Below are positions 7,326 through 17,185 of a stretch of DNA of 60,432 bases, piece by piece. The position numbers were made by a program, and so were the translations under genes. The DNA comes from JAKSSE01 sp045597645 (GTDB taxonomy: Bacteria > Bacillota > Clostridia > Lachnospirales > Lachnospiraceae), in assembly GCA_045597645.1 (NCBI GenBank), contig JAZLKM010000015.1:1-60432 (forward strand). The letters are read 5' to 3'. Below the pieces are notes generated by a model. That model saw nothing but the letters and a program-made list of their open reading frames with translations. It was not told the origin of the DNA and ran no database searches. How positions within the stretch are numbered: position 1 is the stretch's first letter; each line of letters opens with the position of its first letter.

Positions 7326-8234
7326 TTACAGATAATTGATGGTTTTAAGGAACTTTTCCACTATTTCATTATATTCCGCTTCAGCATGGTACATTGATTC
7401 CGCGTGTCCAGCGCCATCTATCAAATGTAGCTCACTATACCCCTCGGTCACCTTCTGCATCCTCTCACTATGCTCCGGCACTATGAAATCATCGTTTGCT
7501 CCATGTATAAAGCAGATTGGGATTTTATTTCCGGGTAACGAATCAATAGGTCTTGCCTCAGTAAATGAGTATCCATACATTACTCTGCAAAGTGCGCTTG
7601 CTGGATATACCGGCCATCCCGGCAGATGGAACAGACTCTTTAATCCGCCCTTTTCTACTGTTACTAAGTCTGCAAATCCGCAGTCATTTACTATAAATTC
7701 AGGCTTCACGCCATATTTTAGTGCTGTTATCTGCAGTGCTGAGCCCATAGATTCTCCATGAGTGCCCAGACGAATGTCCTTGCCGTATCTCTCATAAGTA
7801 TCCTTTACCAGCTCTGCATAGTCCTTTGATTCCTTCACGCCAAAGGTAACTGACACCTTCTTATTTAATCCATGTCCCCTGTTGTCATATATTATGCAGG
7901 AAAAGCCTAACCTTCTGTACATATGAACATACTTAAATCCACCAAATCTGCTACTGGTATATCCATGATTTATGATAACGTATCTATCAGTAGGCTCATC
8001 GGCAGGTATATACACCACGTGCAGTTCATATCCATCATACGATTTTATAGTATATTCCGTCTTTTTAAGCTCATCATAGTTGCGGTAGAAGCCATGCTCC
8101 TTCTCCCACCTACGGCTTGCCTCAAAATCCCTTTTAGGCTGAGCTGCAAACTGCACCAGCGCAACGCACAATACGATTAACAGTATCAGCATCACTGCCA
8201 CTACTATGATTCCAACCTTAATTATTATTGGCAT
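7326..8234 (-). CDS. Membrane-anchored alpha/beta hydrolase
   Basis: A 302-residue alpha/beta-hydrolase with one N-terminal membrane anchor (residues about 5-28) and the catalytic domain outside the membrane. The oxyanion region NHGYTSSR, the nucleophile elbow GTHGESMGSAL (Ser in GESMG), the acid in HGANDDFIVP and the histidine in GAGHAES complete a Ser-Asp-His triad. Closest by eye are clostridial extracellular serine peptidase or esterase-like hydrolases; the substrate is unknown. It is divergently transcribed from trkA and sits upstream of putP with a 70-base gap containing the putP promoter, so it is probably its own unit. Confidence 0.85.
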   Translation of the reverse strand: MPIIIKVGIIVVAVMLILLIVLCVALVQFAAQPKRDFEASRRWEKEHGFYRNYDELKKTEYTIKSYDGYELHVVYIPADEPTDRYVIINHGYTSSRFGGFKYVHMYRRLGFSCIIYDNRGHGLNKKVSVTFGVKESKDYAELVKDTYERYGKDIRLGTHGESMGSALQITALKYGVKPEFIVNDCGFADLVTVEKGGLKSLFHLPGWPVYPASALCRVMYGYSFTEARPIDSLPGNKIPICFIHGANDDFIVPEHSERMQKVTEGYSELHLIDGAGHAESMYHAEAEYNEIVEKFLKTINYL

Positions 8235-8403
8235 CTTTTTCCTCCTTGGCTTTCAAAAAGAGTCATTTGATCTCCTTTTCTAGCAATATCTTATTCATTA
8301 TACTATATGCTCAATCTATATGTCGCAAATATTTCCTTATTTATATATTTGATTTTGTGGTAAAATTATTAGGATTATGAGCTAATTCACATAGGAGGCG
8401 CTT

Positions 8404-9795
8404 ATGCTTTTTGGAAATAAAAACACTCACAAAGGTCTGAAAATTATTATCGTAGGTTGCGGCAAGGTAGGAACCAACCTCCTTATCCGTCTGCGCGATG
8501 AAAATCATGACATAACCATAATCGATAAAAATCCTAATGTTATCAATGAGCTGGCTGGTATGTATGACGTGCTTGGCATTGTTGGAAATGGTGCAACACA
8601 TAACGTATTAGAGGATGCCGGTATTAACGACGCAGATTTAATAATCGCAGTTACAGGCTCGGATGAGCTCAATCTTCTATGCTGTACAATTGCTAAGCAG
8701 AACGGTAATTGTGCTACCATAGCCAGAGTCCGCCAGCCTGAGTATTTGGAAGAGATGGGATACATCCGTGAGAAGCTTGGTCTTACCATGATTATCAATC
8801 CTGAGCACCAGGCTGCTCTCGAGGCCAGCCGCATCTTGTATCTTCCCACAGCACTGGAGATAAACACCTTTGCTCATGGTCAAGCCGAGCTTATCAAAAT
8901 AAAGGTTCCAGAGAATAATATGCTGGATGGAAGCTCTCTTATCGAGCTTGCAAAAAAAGTAAATCTCGATGTTCTTATTTGTGCTGTAGAGCGTTCAGAC
9001 CAGGTATTCATTCCTTCAGGTCAGTTTGTTTTAAGAGCTGGCGACGTTATCTCTTTTGTAGGTCAGAGGCGTGTTGTTAAAAAATTCCTTATGAATATTG
9101 GCATCAACACTGAATCTGTTAAGGACTGCCTCATTGTAGGTGGTGGAAAAGCCGCATATTATCTGGCCAGCCAGCTTCTTGCCATGAATATAGCCGTCAA
9201 GATTATTGAGTCTAATGAAGATAGATGTAATGAACTTACAAGCCTTGTGCCAGAGGCAGTAATCATTAACGCAGATGGCACCAGTGAGGATGTACTCAAG
9301 GAGGAAGGCATCGAGTATTGCAGCTCGTTTGTACCGCTTACAGGTATTGACGAAGAAAATGTCATGCTTACTCTATATGCCAAGAGTGTATCCGGCGCTA
9401 AATGCATTACCAAGATTAACCGCACCAACTTCAAGGGCGTGCTAAGTACTCTTGATCTGGGCAGCGTTATTTACCCAAAAAGCATTACTGCAGAGGCCAT
9501 CATCGCGTATGTACGTGCCAGACAGAACTCTGCTGACAGAAGTAATATCGAGTCCCTGTATCACATGTATGACGGACGCGTAGAAGCTATTGAGTTCCTC
9601 ATCGATGAGCATTCTGCCGCTACTGACACTCCTTTCTCTCAGCTTAAGCTTAAGCCTGAGACTCTTGTATGCTGCATTTTCCGCAACGGCTCAATTATCA
9701 TCCCGAGCGGTTCTGATTCTATCCAGGTCGGTGACACTGTCACCCTCGTCACCACCCACAAGGGCTGGGGCGATATCACTGATATGTTGGCATAG
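8404..9795 (+). CDS. trkA: Trk potassium uptake regulator TrkA
   Basis: A 463-residue cytoplasmic regulator that binds NAD(H)/ATP and gates the TrkH potassium channel-like subunit. Two tandem RCK modules are visible: the first Rossmann fold starts IIIVGCGKVGTNLL (about residue 14), the second CLIVGGGKAAYYLA (about residue 243). Each is followed by an RCK_C segment (around residues 145-220 and 380-463). The start is supported by TAGGAGGCG seven bases upstream. trkH begins 11 bases after the stop, so the two form an operon. Confidence 0.96.
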   Translation: MLFGNKNTHKGLKIIIVGCGKVGTNLLIRLRDENHDITIIDKNPNVINELAGMYDVLGIVGNGATHNVLEDAGINDADLIIAVTGSDELNLLCCTIAKQNGNCATIARVRQPEYLEEMGYIREKLGLTMIINPEHQAALEASRILYLPTALEINTFAHGQAELIKIKVPENNMLDGSSLIELAKKVNLDVLICAVERSDQVFIPSGQFVLRAGDVISFVGQRRVVKKFLMNIGINTESVKDCLIVGGGKAAYYLASQLLAMNIAVKIIESNEDRCNELTSLVPEAVIINADGTSEDVLKEEGIEYCSSFVPLTGIDEENVMLTLYAKSVSGAKCITKINRTNFKGVLSTLDLGSVIYPKSITAEAIIAYVRARQNSADRSNIESLYHMYDGRVEAIEFLIDEHSAATDTPFSQLKLKPETLVCCIFRNGSIIIPSGSDSIQVGDTVTLVTTHKGWGDITDMLA

Positions 9796-9806
9796 AGGGG
9801 GCGATC

Positions 9807-11285
9807 ATGAACAGTTCATTCATCAGATATATTCTAGGAAGGATGATGAGAATAGAGGCTGTAATGCTACTCATTCCATGCATCATCAGCTTAATTTATC
9901 GCGAGCGTGTTGGGTTCGCATATCTTATCTCTGCCGGCATCTGCATGCTCTGCGGCTTTATTTTTACTATCAAAAAGACCGAAAGCTCCACCCTGTACCT
10001 TAAGGACGGCTGTATCGCAACTGCCAGCTGTTGGATAGTATTATCCTTCTTTGGAGCTCTTCCGCTATGGATATCAAGGGAGATCCCTTCCTTTGTAGAT
10101 GCTCTCTTTGAGAGCGTTTCCGGATTCACCACTACCGGAGCCAGCATACTAAGTGCCGTCGAGGAAATCAGCTATACTGGACTTTTTTGGCGAAGCTTAA
10201 CTCACTGGATTGGCGGTATGGGTATACTCGTATTCCTCCTAGCCATCATCCCTCTTGCAGGCGGCTCCAACCTCAACCTCATGCGTGCAGAGTCTACCGG
10301 CGCATCTGTTGGCAAGCTTGTCCCTAAGATTCGCGCCACCTCGCGCATCCTATACCTGATATATCTGGCTCTTACAGTCATCGAGGCTATAGCTCTTCTT
10401 TGCGCTAAAATGCCTGTATTTGACTCTATCTGTACTGCAATGGCCACTGCTGGTACCGGAGGATTTGGTATCAAAAATGACAGTATCGCCGGCTATAATC
10501 CTGCTATTCAATGGATTGTTGCTCTGTTCATGTTTGCATTTGGTGTCAACTTCTACGCTTACTATTTCGTAGTCCTTGGCAAGATTAGAAAAGCCTTCCA
10601 GCTCGAGGAGGTTCAGTGGTACCTCGGCATTATTTTCATCTCAATTCTGACTGTGTTTATCGGAATTAGAAATATGTACCCTGCAGGCGAGGCTATCAGG
10701 CAGGCCACTTTTCAGGTCGGCACCATAATCAGTAGTACAGGTTTTGCCACTGCTGATTTCGACAAATGGCCTGAATTCATACGTATTTTCCTGATGATGC
10801 TCACCTTTATTGGAAGCTGTGCCGGTAGTACAGGTGGTGGTATGAAGGTTAGCCGTATCATGATTCTGTTTAAGTCTGTTGCCAGAGAGCTTAATTCATA
10901 CATTCATCCTCGCAGTGTCACCCATATCAAGATGGATGGCAAGAATCTAGAGCACGGCGTAGTGCGCGGTGTAAGAAACTATTTCATCACCTACATGCTT
11001 TTATTCTGCGTATCTATCCTCATTGTATCTGCTGAGGGCAATGACTTTGTAACCAACATCACCTCAGTTACAGCATGTATGAATAATACTGGTCCTGGAC
11101 TTGCAATGGTAGGTCCTTCTTCGAACTTTGGATTCTTTACCAATCTGTCTAAGATTGTATTGATGTTCGACATGATTGCCGGACGACTTGAATTGTTCCC
11201 GCTGCTGATTCTCTTCCATCCTCAGGCTTGGAAGGATCTCATCACTCGCAAGTCTGATGAGCGCAGGAAAAAGATAAAAAACTAA
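9807..11285 (+). CDS. trkH: Trk potassium transporter membrane subunit TrkH
   Basis: A 492-residue polytopic membrane protein forming the potassium pathway of the Trk system. It contains the four pore-loop repeats expected of the family: SGFTTTGAS, TAGTGGFG, ISSTGFAT and MNNTGPG, which form the selectivity filter, and the terminal DMIAGRLELFPLLIL segment. Length is normal. It is the second gene of trkAH and ends at a bidirectional terminator shared with the convergent ABC transporter operon. Confidence 0.96.
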   Translation: MNSSFIRYILGRMMRIEAVMLLIPCIISLIYRERVGFAYLISAGICMLCGFIFTIKKTESSTLYLKDGCIATASCWIVLSFFGALPLWISREIPSFVDALFESVSGFTTTGASILSAVEEISYTGLFWRSLTHWIGGMGILVFLLAIIPLAGGSNLNLMRAESTGASVGKLVPKIRATSRILYLIYLALTVIEAIALLCAKMPVFDSICTAMATAGTGGFGIKNDSIAGYNPAIQWIVALFMFAFGVNFYAYYFVVLGKIRKAFQLEEVQWYLGIIFISILTVFIGIRNMYPAGEAIRQATFQVGTIISSTGFATADFDKWPEFIRIFLMMLTFIGSCAGSTGGGMKVSRIMILFKSVARELNSYIHPRSVTHIKMDGKNLEHGVVRGVRNYFITYMLLFCVSILIVSAEGNDFVTNITSVTACMNNTGPGLAMVGPSSNFGFFTNLSKIVLMFDMIAGRLELFPLLILFHPQAWKDLITRKSDERRKKIKN

Positions 11286-11321
11286 ATCCTTTAAAATATA
11301 TATGGCTAAACACACTAAAAA

Positions 11322-11349
11322 AGAGGTCTGACTTAATTGTCAGACCTCT
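11322..11349. terminator. Bidirectional terminator between trkH and the ABC operon
   Basis: Perfect 11-bp stem AGAGGTCTGAC / GTCAGACCTCT with a TTAATT loop, flanked by an A-run on the left and a T-rich run on the right, so it serves both convergent transcripts. Confidence 0.85.
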
Positions 11350-11373
11350 CTTATTATGATTTCTGTTTGCCTA

Positions 11374-12171
11374 TTATTTTGACAGAAGCATTCTATCATT
11401 GTCGAGGCTCTCGCCTGCAACCTGATTGAATTTCTCAAGGAGCTGCTCTACTGTAAGCTTCTTTTTCTCCTCACCCTGCACATCAATGATTATCTGTCCT
11501 GCATTCATCATGATAAGTCTATTACCGTGTGCAATAGCGTCCTTCATGTTATGAGTAATCATCATTGTGGTGAGGTTACCCTCATTTACAAGTCTGTCTG
11601 TAAGCTCAAGTACAGTAGCTGCCGTCTTAGGATCAAGTGCTGCCGTATGCTCATCCAAAAGCAAGAGCTTTGGGTTCTGCATTGTTGCCATAAGAAGTGT
11701 AAGTGCCTGTCTCTGACCACCTGAGAGCAGTGATACGCTGGTGCTCATACGCTCCTCAAGTCCGAGTCCCAACTGAGCTATCAGCTCACGATAGTGTTCT
11801 CTGTTTTTAGGACTTACTGCCCATGATAGAGTTCTCTTCTGGCCACGCTTTGATGCTATAGCCATATTTTCCTCTATCCACATATCTGCTGCAGTGCCCA
11901 TCATTGGATCCTGGAATACGCGGCCAAGGTATTTTGCTCTCTTATGCTCCGGCAGACGAGTTACGTCTACACCGTCAATTGTTATGGTTCCTGAATCTAC
12001 CGGAAATACTCCTGCTATCATGTTGAGGAGTGTTGATTTGCCGGCTCCGTTACCACCTATTACAGTTACAAAGTCTCCATCATTGAGATGCAGGTTAACG
12101 CCGTCGAGCGCCTTCTTTTCATTTATTGTACCTACGTTGAAGGTCTTTGATAAATTTGATATCTGTAGCAT
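11374..12171 (-). CDS. ABC transporter ATP-binding protein (TrpX-type importer)
   Basis: A 265-residue ATPase driving the importer encoded with 12181-13065 and 13132-14091. Walker A GGNGAGKSTLLN (about residues 38-49), signature SLLSGGQRQALTLL, Walker B LLLLDEHTAALDP and the switch histidine in MMITHNMKDAI are all present. The DEHTAALDP motif, with His after DE, is common in the amino-acid importers linked to PF04392-type binding proteins. It lies 9 bases after the permease gene. The substrate is inferred to be an aromatic amino acid or related compound. Confidence 0.9.
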   Translation of the reverse strand: MLQISNLSKTFNVGTINEKKALDGVNLHLNDGDFVTVIGGNGAGKSTLLNMIAGVFPVDSGTITIDGVDVTRLPEHKRAKYLGRVFQDPMMGTAADMWIEENMAIASKRGQKRTLSWAVSPKNREHYRELIAQLGLGLEERMSTSVSLLSGGQRQALTLLMATMQNPKLLLLDEHTAALDPKTAATVLELTDRLVNEGNLTTMMITHNMKDAIAHGNRLIMMNAGQIIIDVQGEEKKKLTVEQLLEKFNQVAGESLDNDRMLLSK

Positions 12172-12180
12172 TTCGACCTC

Positions 12181-13065
12181 CTAATTCTTCTTGCGTGCCA
12201 TAATGGCATTTTTCCAATAAGGTACACCGAGGAATATTGCAACAACCAGTGCTGAGAAGAGCTTGAGGTCATTTGCATTAAGTCCAAGTCTAAGCACCAG
12301 TGTAAGTACTATGTAGTACAGGATACCTCCAACTACTGCTCCGAAAAGCTTGAGCGCGAAGTTCTTGAATATCTTATGGAAAAGCACCTCGCCTATAATA
12401 ACAGATGCAAGACCTATTACGATTGCTCCACGTCCCATATTGATATCTGCAAATCCCTGATACTGTGCTAAAAGTGCTCCTGACAGAGCTACGATACCGT
12501 TCGATACTACAAGACCTACTATCTTGCATACATTGGTATTAATTCCGTTCGCTCTAGCCATATTACTGTTGCAGCCTGTTGCTCTAAGGCTGTGTCCTAC
12601 CTGAGTTCCGAAGAACCAGTAGAGAACAGCGATGAGGCAGATTGCAAAAATAAGTGCTACGATCAGTGATCTTGGTACCTCTCGAAGAGTTACCATCAAT
12701 TTATAGTTGTTAGCTGAAAGAGCCTGGTTGGCCTTTCCGCCTAATATTCGTAGATTTAATGAATACAGACCCAGCTGTGTAAGTATACCTGCCAGAATTG
12801 CCGGTATTCCAAATTTGGTATGGAGGATACCAGTCGCAAGTCCTGCCAAGCATCCACATACAAATGCAAGCAACATTGCAACATACATATTTACACCTGT
12901 TGTCATGCACATTACAAGAACAGCTCCGCCTGTTCCAAACGATCCATCTACAGACAAGTCTGCGATGTCAAGAATACGGAATGTAACGAATACACCGATT
13001 GCCATTATGCCCCAGATTACACCCTGAGCACATGCTCCCGGCAATGAATTTAAGAAGGCTATCAT
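12181..13065 (-). CDS. ABC transporter permease (TrpX-type importer)
   Basis: A 294-residue integral membrane protein of the LivH-like (BPD_transp_2) permease family with about eight to nine helices. Landmarks are the N-terminal FRILDIADLSVDGSFGTGG segment and NGINTNVCKIVGLVVSNG before a conserved loop. Together with the adjacent ATPase and lipoprotein it forms an importer of the TrpXYZ type. It follows the binding-protein gene after a hairpin at 13090-13111, which probably lowers its expression relative to the binding protein. Confidence 0.9.
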   Translation of the reverse strand: MIAFLNSLPGACAQGVIWGIMAIGVFVTFRILDIADLSVDGSFGTGGAVLVMCMTTGVNMYVAMLLAFVCGCLAGLATGILHTKFGIPAILAGILTQLGLYSLNLRILGGKANQALSANNYKLMVTLREVPRSLIVALIFAICLIAVLYWFFGTQVGHSLRATGCNSNMARANGINTNVCKIVGLVVSNGIVALSGALLAQYQGFADINMGRGAIVIGLASVIIGEVLFHKIFKNFALKLFGAVVGGILYYIVLTLVLRLGLNANDLKLFSALVVAIFLGVPYWKNAIMARKKN

Positions 13066-13089
13066 TATTGTCCCCTTTTACTTAAAACT

Positions 13090-13111
13090 CCTCCCGGCTG
13101 ATGCCGGGAGG
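13090..13111 (-). terminator. Intercistronic hairpin between binding protein and permease genes
   Basis: Perfect 9-bp stem CCTCCCGGC / GCCGGGAGG with a 4-base loop, followed on the minus strand by AGTTTTAAG. The tail is weak, so it probably acts as a partial terminator or 3' stabiliser favouring the binding-protein message. Confidence 0.65.
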
Positions 13112-13131
13112 AAAATGTATGTTTTATATTA

Positions 13132-14091
13132 TTATTCGATTGCTTCGTAACCGTCTGGTACAACGATGCCAAGTGCGTCACAGCGTGAAGCTACATACTT
13201 CTTGGTAGGTGAGCTTGCGAATCTTACATCCATGGTAGCCGGATCAGCACCATTTACAAGGATCTCGTATGCCATCTCACCGGTAACATATCCAAGGTCA
13301 TAGTAGCTGATTGAAAGAGTAGCAATACCGCATCCCTGGCAGATACCTTCCTCACCAGCGATGATTGCCTTGCCTGCTGCTGATGCTACTGCATCGATGG
13401 TCTCAGCTGCTGATGCTGCTGCGTTATCAGTAGGAACATAAAGTACGTCTGACTCATCACAAGCAGTGGTAACTACAGCCTGAAGGTCGTTAGTATCTGC
13501 AAATGAGTAATCCTTTACAGTAAGTCCTTTGCCCTCAAGGATACCGCGAACTACATCTACCTGATACTTTGAGTTAGCCTCTGCTGAGCAGTAGATAAGA
13601 CCTACAGTCTTTGCATCCGGTACAAGCTCAAGAATCATCTCTGCCTGCTGATCAAGCGGTGCAAGATCTGAGGTACCAGATACGTTGATTCCGGTTGCTC
13701 CTGACCAGTTAGCGATATCAAGTGCAGTTGCATAATCAGTTACTGAAGTACCAAGAATCGGAATCTCAGTGGTAGCTGCTGATGCTGCCTGAAGAGGTGC
13801 GGTTGCATTTGAAAGGATAAGGTCTACCTTGTTAGCTACGAATCCGTTTACGATAGTCGCGCAGGTAGCTGAATCTCCTGCTGCATCCTGCTCATCAAAC
13901 TTAACCTTATCAGCGCCAAGCTTCTCGGTAAGAGCATCCTTGAAGCCCTGAGTTGCTGCATCAAGTGCTGGGTGCTGTACAAGCTGGCAGATACCAACAT
14001 TGTATACATCTGACTTCTTGCTGCCACAGCCGGTCATTGCCAATACTGCCATTGCACCTACAAGTGCCATTGAAATAATCTTCTTTCTCAT
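13132..14091 (-). CDS. ABC transporter substrate-binding lipoprotein (TrpX-like)
   Basis: A 319-residue lipoprotein with a signal peptide and lipobox (LAMTGCG, lipidated Cys about residue 22). The mature part matches the ABC_sub_bind (PF04392) family: VGICQLVQHPALDAATQGF, then AAGDSATCATI, IPILGTSVTDY and PTDNAAASAAETI. Characterised relatives in streptococci (TrpX) bind tryptophan; whether this one does is not shown by sequence. It is preceded by AAGGAGG and begins 45 bases after secA, with no obvious promoter in that gap. Confidence 0.88.
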   Translation of the reverse strand: MRKKIISMALVGAMAVLAMTGCGSKKSDVYNVGICQLVQHPALDAATQGFKDALTEKLGADKVKFDEQDAAGDSATCATIVNGFVANKVDLILSNATAPLQAASAATTEIPILGTSVTDYATALDIANWSGATGINVSGTSDLAPLDQQAEMILELVPDAKTVGLIYCSAEANSKYQVDVVRGILEGKGLTVKDYSFADTNDLQAVVTTACDESDVLYVPTDNAAASAAETIDAVASAAGKAIIAGEEGICQGCGIATLSISYYDLGYVTGEMAYEILVNGADPATMDVRFASSPTKKYVASRCDALGIVVPDGYEAIE

Positions 14092-14136
14092 ATCATCCTC
14101 CTTGAGAAAAATTTAAATGTCATACAACATACATTT

Positions 14137-16725
14137 TTATTTCTGTCCGTTTAACAGCTGTGCTCCATGGCACTGCTTGAACTTCTTGCCTGAGCCACAT
14201 GGGCACGGATCGTTTGGATATACTTTCTTAACCTGACGCATCTTCGGAGTCTTAACTGCGGTGTCGTCCTTGTTGGTTCCGGTAACCTTAGCTACCTCCT
14301 GACGCTCTACTCTCTCCTCCACACGCACATGGCACAGCAGTCTTACTGTATCCTGCTGTATGCTACCGGTCATTTCATCGAACATGTCGAAGCCTTGTGA
14401 TCTATACTCAACAAGCGGATCCTTCTGTCCATAGGCCTGAAGACCGATACCCTGACGCAGCTGATCCATATCATCGATATGAGCCATCCACTTCTGATCG
14501 ATTACTCTAAGAAGCACTACTCGCTCGAGCTCTCTGAACTTCTCAGGCTCCGGGAACATTGCCTCCTTCTCAGCATACAATGCCTCTGCACGCCTTATGA
14601 GCTCTTCCTTTACATCCTCAGATCTCTTATAGGTCTTAAGCTCATCCTGAGTGATAGGCTTTATCGGTACTATCGGAATCAATAGCTCTGCCAGATCTGC
14701 TGCACTCCACGTATCCTTAGGTATCTCATCATTGAGTGTAGCGCTAACTGCCATACCTATCTGAGCATACAGCATCTTCATAACAGACTCATGCATATCC
14801 TCGCCATCAAGTACACGCAGACGCTCCTTATAGATTATCTCTCTTTGATCATTCATTACCTGATCATACTCGAGGAGGTTCTTTCTGATACCGAAGTTAT
14901 TGCCCTCTATCTTGGTCTGTGCACGCTCAATTGCATTTGTCAACATCTTGTGCTGTATTTCTTCATTTTCCGGTACTCCAAGAGTATTGAATACACTCAT
15001 AAGTCTGTCCGAACCAAAGAGTCTCATCAGATCATCTTCCAGTGAAATGTAGAATTTAGACTCACCCGGGTCTCCCTGACGTCCGCTTCGTCCACGGAGC
15101 TGATTGTCTATACGTCTAGACTCATGACGCTCTGTACCTATTATCTTAAGTCCACCTGCTGCCTTGGCATCGTCGTCCAGCTTAATATCTGTACCACGTC
15201 CTGCCATGTTGGTTGCTATGGTTACTGCTCCGTGCTTTCCGGCCTCAGCGACTATCTGCGCCTCCTGTTCATGGAACTTTGCATTAAGTACGTTGTGCTG
15301 TATTCCCTCTTTTGAGAGAAGTCTGCTGATCTCCTCAGATACATCGATGGTTACTGTACCTACAAGTACCGGCTGTCCCTTGGCGTGAGCCAGCTTTACC
15401 TGCTCTACAACTGCATGGTACTTCTCCTTGCGAGTCTTGTATACTGCATCCTCGTGATCGACACGAGCCACCGGTCTATTGGTAGGAATCTCAACAACGT
15501 CCATTCCGTAGATATCACGGAACTCCTTCTCCTCTGTAAGAGCGGTTCCGGTCATACCAGATTTCTTATCATATTTATTGAAGAAATTCTGGAAGGTAAT
15601 AGTTGCAAGTGTACGGCTCTCACGCTTAACCTTTACATGCTCCTTAGCCTCAATAGCCTGATGCAGACCATCTGAGTATCTGCGTCCCGGCATTATACGT
15701 CCAGTGAACTCGTCTACTATCATAACTTCATCATTTTGCACTACATAATCCTGATCTCTGAACATAAGATTATGTGCACGAAGTGCAAGTATGATATTGT
15801 GCTGAATCTCCAAGTTCTCAGCATCGGCAAGATTTTCTATCTTGAAGAAATTCTCTACCTTCTTTACACCTTCCTGAGTGAGAGATACATTTTTCTCCTT
15901 CTCATTAACGATGAAATCGCCACTCTCTTCCTGCATTACTCCCATGATGGCATCCATCTTGGAGAATTCAGGCAGGTCCTCTCCTCTTTTGAGCTGCTTT
16001 GCAAGTACATCGCACAGCTCATAGAGCTTGGTAGACTTTCCACTTTGTCCTGAAATTATAAGCGGTGTACGTGCCTCGTCGATAAGTACTGAGTCAACCT
16101 CATCAACTATCGCATAGTGTAGGCCTCTCTGAACTCTCTGCTCCTTATAAATAACCATGTTATCACGCAGATAATCGAATCCAAGCTCGTTATTGGTAAT
16201 ATATGTAATATCGCAGTTATAGGCCTCCTGACGCTCTTCCTTGGTCATGCTGTTAAGTACAACACCTACCTTAAGTCCCAGGAACTCATGCACCTGACCC
16301 ATCCACTCTGCATCACGCTTTGCAAGATAGTCATTGACAGTTACGATATGCACGCCCTTGCCCTCAAGCGCATTCAGATATGCCGGCAAGGTAGATACGA
16401 GGGTCTTGCCTTCACCTGTACGCATCTCTGCGATACGACCCTGATGAAGTATGATACCTCCGATAAGCTGTACCCTGTAGTGCTCGAGGCCAATCGACCT
16501 TCTGGCGCCCTCGCGTACTACTGCATATGCCTCTGGCAATATGTCGTCTGTAGTAGTCTTGCCATCTGCAAGTCTGGCTTTGAACTCGTCTGTCTTTGCA
16601 CGCAGCTGCTCATCAGAAAGAGCCATCATACTGTCGCGATATGACTCTATTTTTTCTACTATCGGCATTATACGCTTGAGCTCGCGCTCGCTGTGTGTGC
16701 CAAACATCTTAGTAAAAACGCTCAT
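14137..16725 (-). CDS. secA: Preprotein translocase ATPase SecA
   Basis: The 862-residue motor pushes unfolded preproteins through SecYEG. Visible landmarks: the nucleotide-binding region MRTGEGKTLVSTLPAYL, DEVDSVLIDEART (Walker B), MAGRGTDIKL and QLRGRSGRQGDPGES in NBD2, and the C-terminal SEC-C zinc motif NDPCPCGSGKKFKQCHG. Length is typical. A consensus promoter lies at 16805-16833 and a TTTAGGAG ribosome-binding site precedes the start. The importer genes 14091 to 11374 follow closely in the same direction and may be read through. Confidence 0.97.
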   Translation of the reverse strand: MSVFTKMFGTHSERELKRIMPIVEKIESYRDSMMALSDEQLRAKTDEFKARLADGKTTTDDILPEAYAVVREGARRSIGLEHYRVQLIGGIILHQGRIAEMRTGEGKTLVSTLPAYLNALEGKGVHIVTVNDYLAKRDAEWMGQVHEFLGLKVGVVLNSMTKEERQEAYNCDITYITNNELGFDYLRDNMVIYKEQRVQRGLHYAIVDEVDSVLIDEARTPLIISGQSGKSTKLYELCDVLAKQLKRGEDLPEFSKMDAIMGVMQEESGDFIVNEKEKNVSLTQEGVKKVENFFKIENLADAENLEIQHNIILALRAHNLMFRDQDYVVQNDEVMIVDEFTGRIMPGRRYSDGLHQAIEAKEHVKVKRESRTLATITFQNFFNKYDKKSGMTGTALTEEKEFRDIYGMDVVEIPTNRPVARVDHEDAVYKTRKEKYHAVVEQVKLAHAKGQPVLVGTVTIDVSEEISRLLSKEGIQHNVLNAKFHEQEAQIVAEAGKHGAVTIATNMAGRGTDIKLDDDAKAAGGLKIIGTERHESRRIDNQLRGRSGRQGDPGESKFYISLEDDLMRLFGSDRLMSVFNTLGVPENEEIQHKMLTNAIERAQTKIEGNNFGIRKNLLEYDQVMNDQREIIYKERLRVLDGEDMHESVMKMLYAQIGMAVSATLNDEIPKDTWSAADLAELLIPIVPIKPITQDELKTYKRSEDVKEELIRRAEALYAEKEAMFPEPEKFRELERVVLLRVIDQKWMAHIDDMDQLRQGIGLQAYGQKDPLVEYRSQGFDMFDEMTGSIQQDTVRLLCHVRVEERVERQEVAKVTGTNKDDTAVKTPKMRQVKKVYPNDPCPCGSGKKFKQCHGAQLLNGQK

Positions 16726-16804
16726 TTAAAATCTCCTAAAGTCTCTAATTTCGACCTTCTATATAGAAAAAGTATATTTCCCCTAATCATAAAAGCTAAA
16801 CGCC

Positions 16805-16833
16805 ATTATCCCTCATTTCAAGGCAAAGGTCAA
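16805..16833 (-). promoter_or_regulatory. secA promoter
   Basis: TTGACC (16828-16833) and GATAAT (16805-16810) with a 17-base spacer on the minus strand, about 80 bases upstream of the secA start codon. Confidence 0.75.
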
Positions 16834-16861
16834 CCCTAGAAACCTTAGAAACCTAGCTATC

Positions 16862-16891
16862 TTGCATTGTTGAAGAGGTTTTGTGTATAAT
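16862..16891 (+). promoter_or_regulatory. Promoter of the TSCPD gene
   Basis: TTGCAT (16862-16867) and TATAAT (16886-16891), preceded by TGTG, are spaced 18 bases apart. They are followed by an AGAAAGGAG ribosome-binding site before the ATG at 16919. Confidence 0.75.
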
Positions 16892-16918
16892 TAATTATCT
16901 CAAGAAAGGAGTAACGAT

Positions 16919-17179
16919 ATGTTCGAATATACTTATATGACAAAAGGCACCTGCTCAAAGGTCATCAACATCACTCTCGATGGCGATGTAGTTAAGGATA
17001 TCACCTTCATCGGCGGATGCCAGGGCAATTTAAAAGCCATCCCCAAGCTATGCGAGGGAATGACTGTAGATGAAGTGTCAAGAAGACTTACCGGTATCGA
17101 TTGTGGTGGAAAAGGCACTTCCTGTGGAGATCAGCTCGCACGCGGCCTTCAGGAAGCCTATGCTGCATCACAGGCATAA
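16919..17179 (+). CDS. TIGR03905-type TSCPD domain protein
   Basis: An 86-residue protein matching, by eye, the small single-domain TSCPD family seen across clostridia. The TSCPD domain also occurs at the end of some class II ribonucleotide reductases. Four conserved cysteines appear in GTCSK, GGCQGN, IDCGGKGTSC, a pattern that suggests metal or Fe-S binding. The family has no established function. It is a single-gene unit on the plus strand between two minus-strand operons. Confidence 0.85.
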   Translation: MFEYTYMTKGTCSKVINITLDGDVVKDITFIGGCQGNLKAIPKLCEGMTVDEVSRRLTGIDCGGKGTSCGDQLARGLQEAYAASQA

Positions 17180-17185
17180 AGCCAC

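Noticed and set aside
14092..14136. Possible T-box or other leader before the TrpX-like gene
   Set aside because: Only 45 bases separate it from secA, too short for a T-box, and no specifier or T-box consensus is present.
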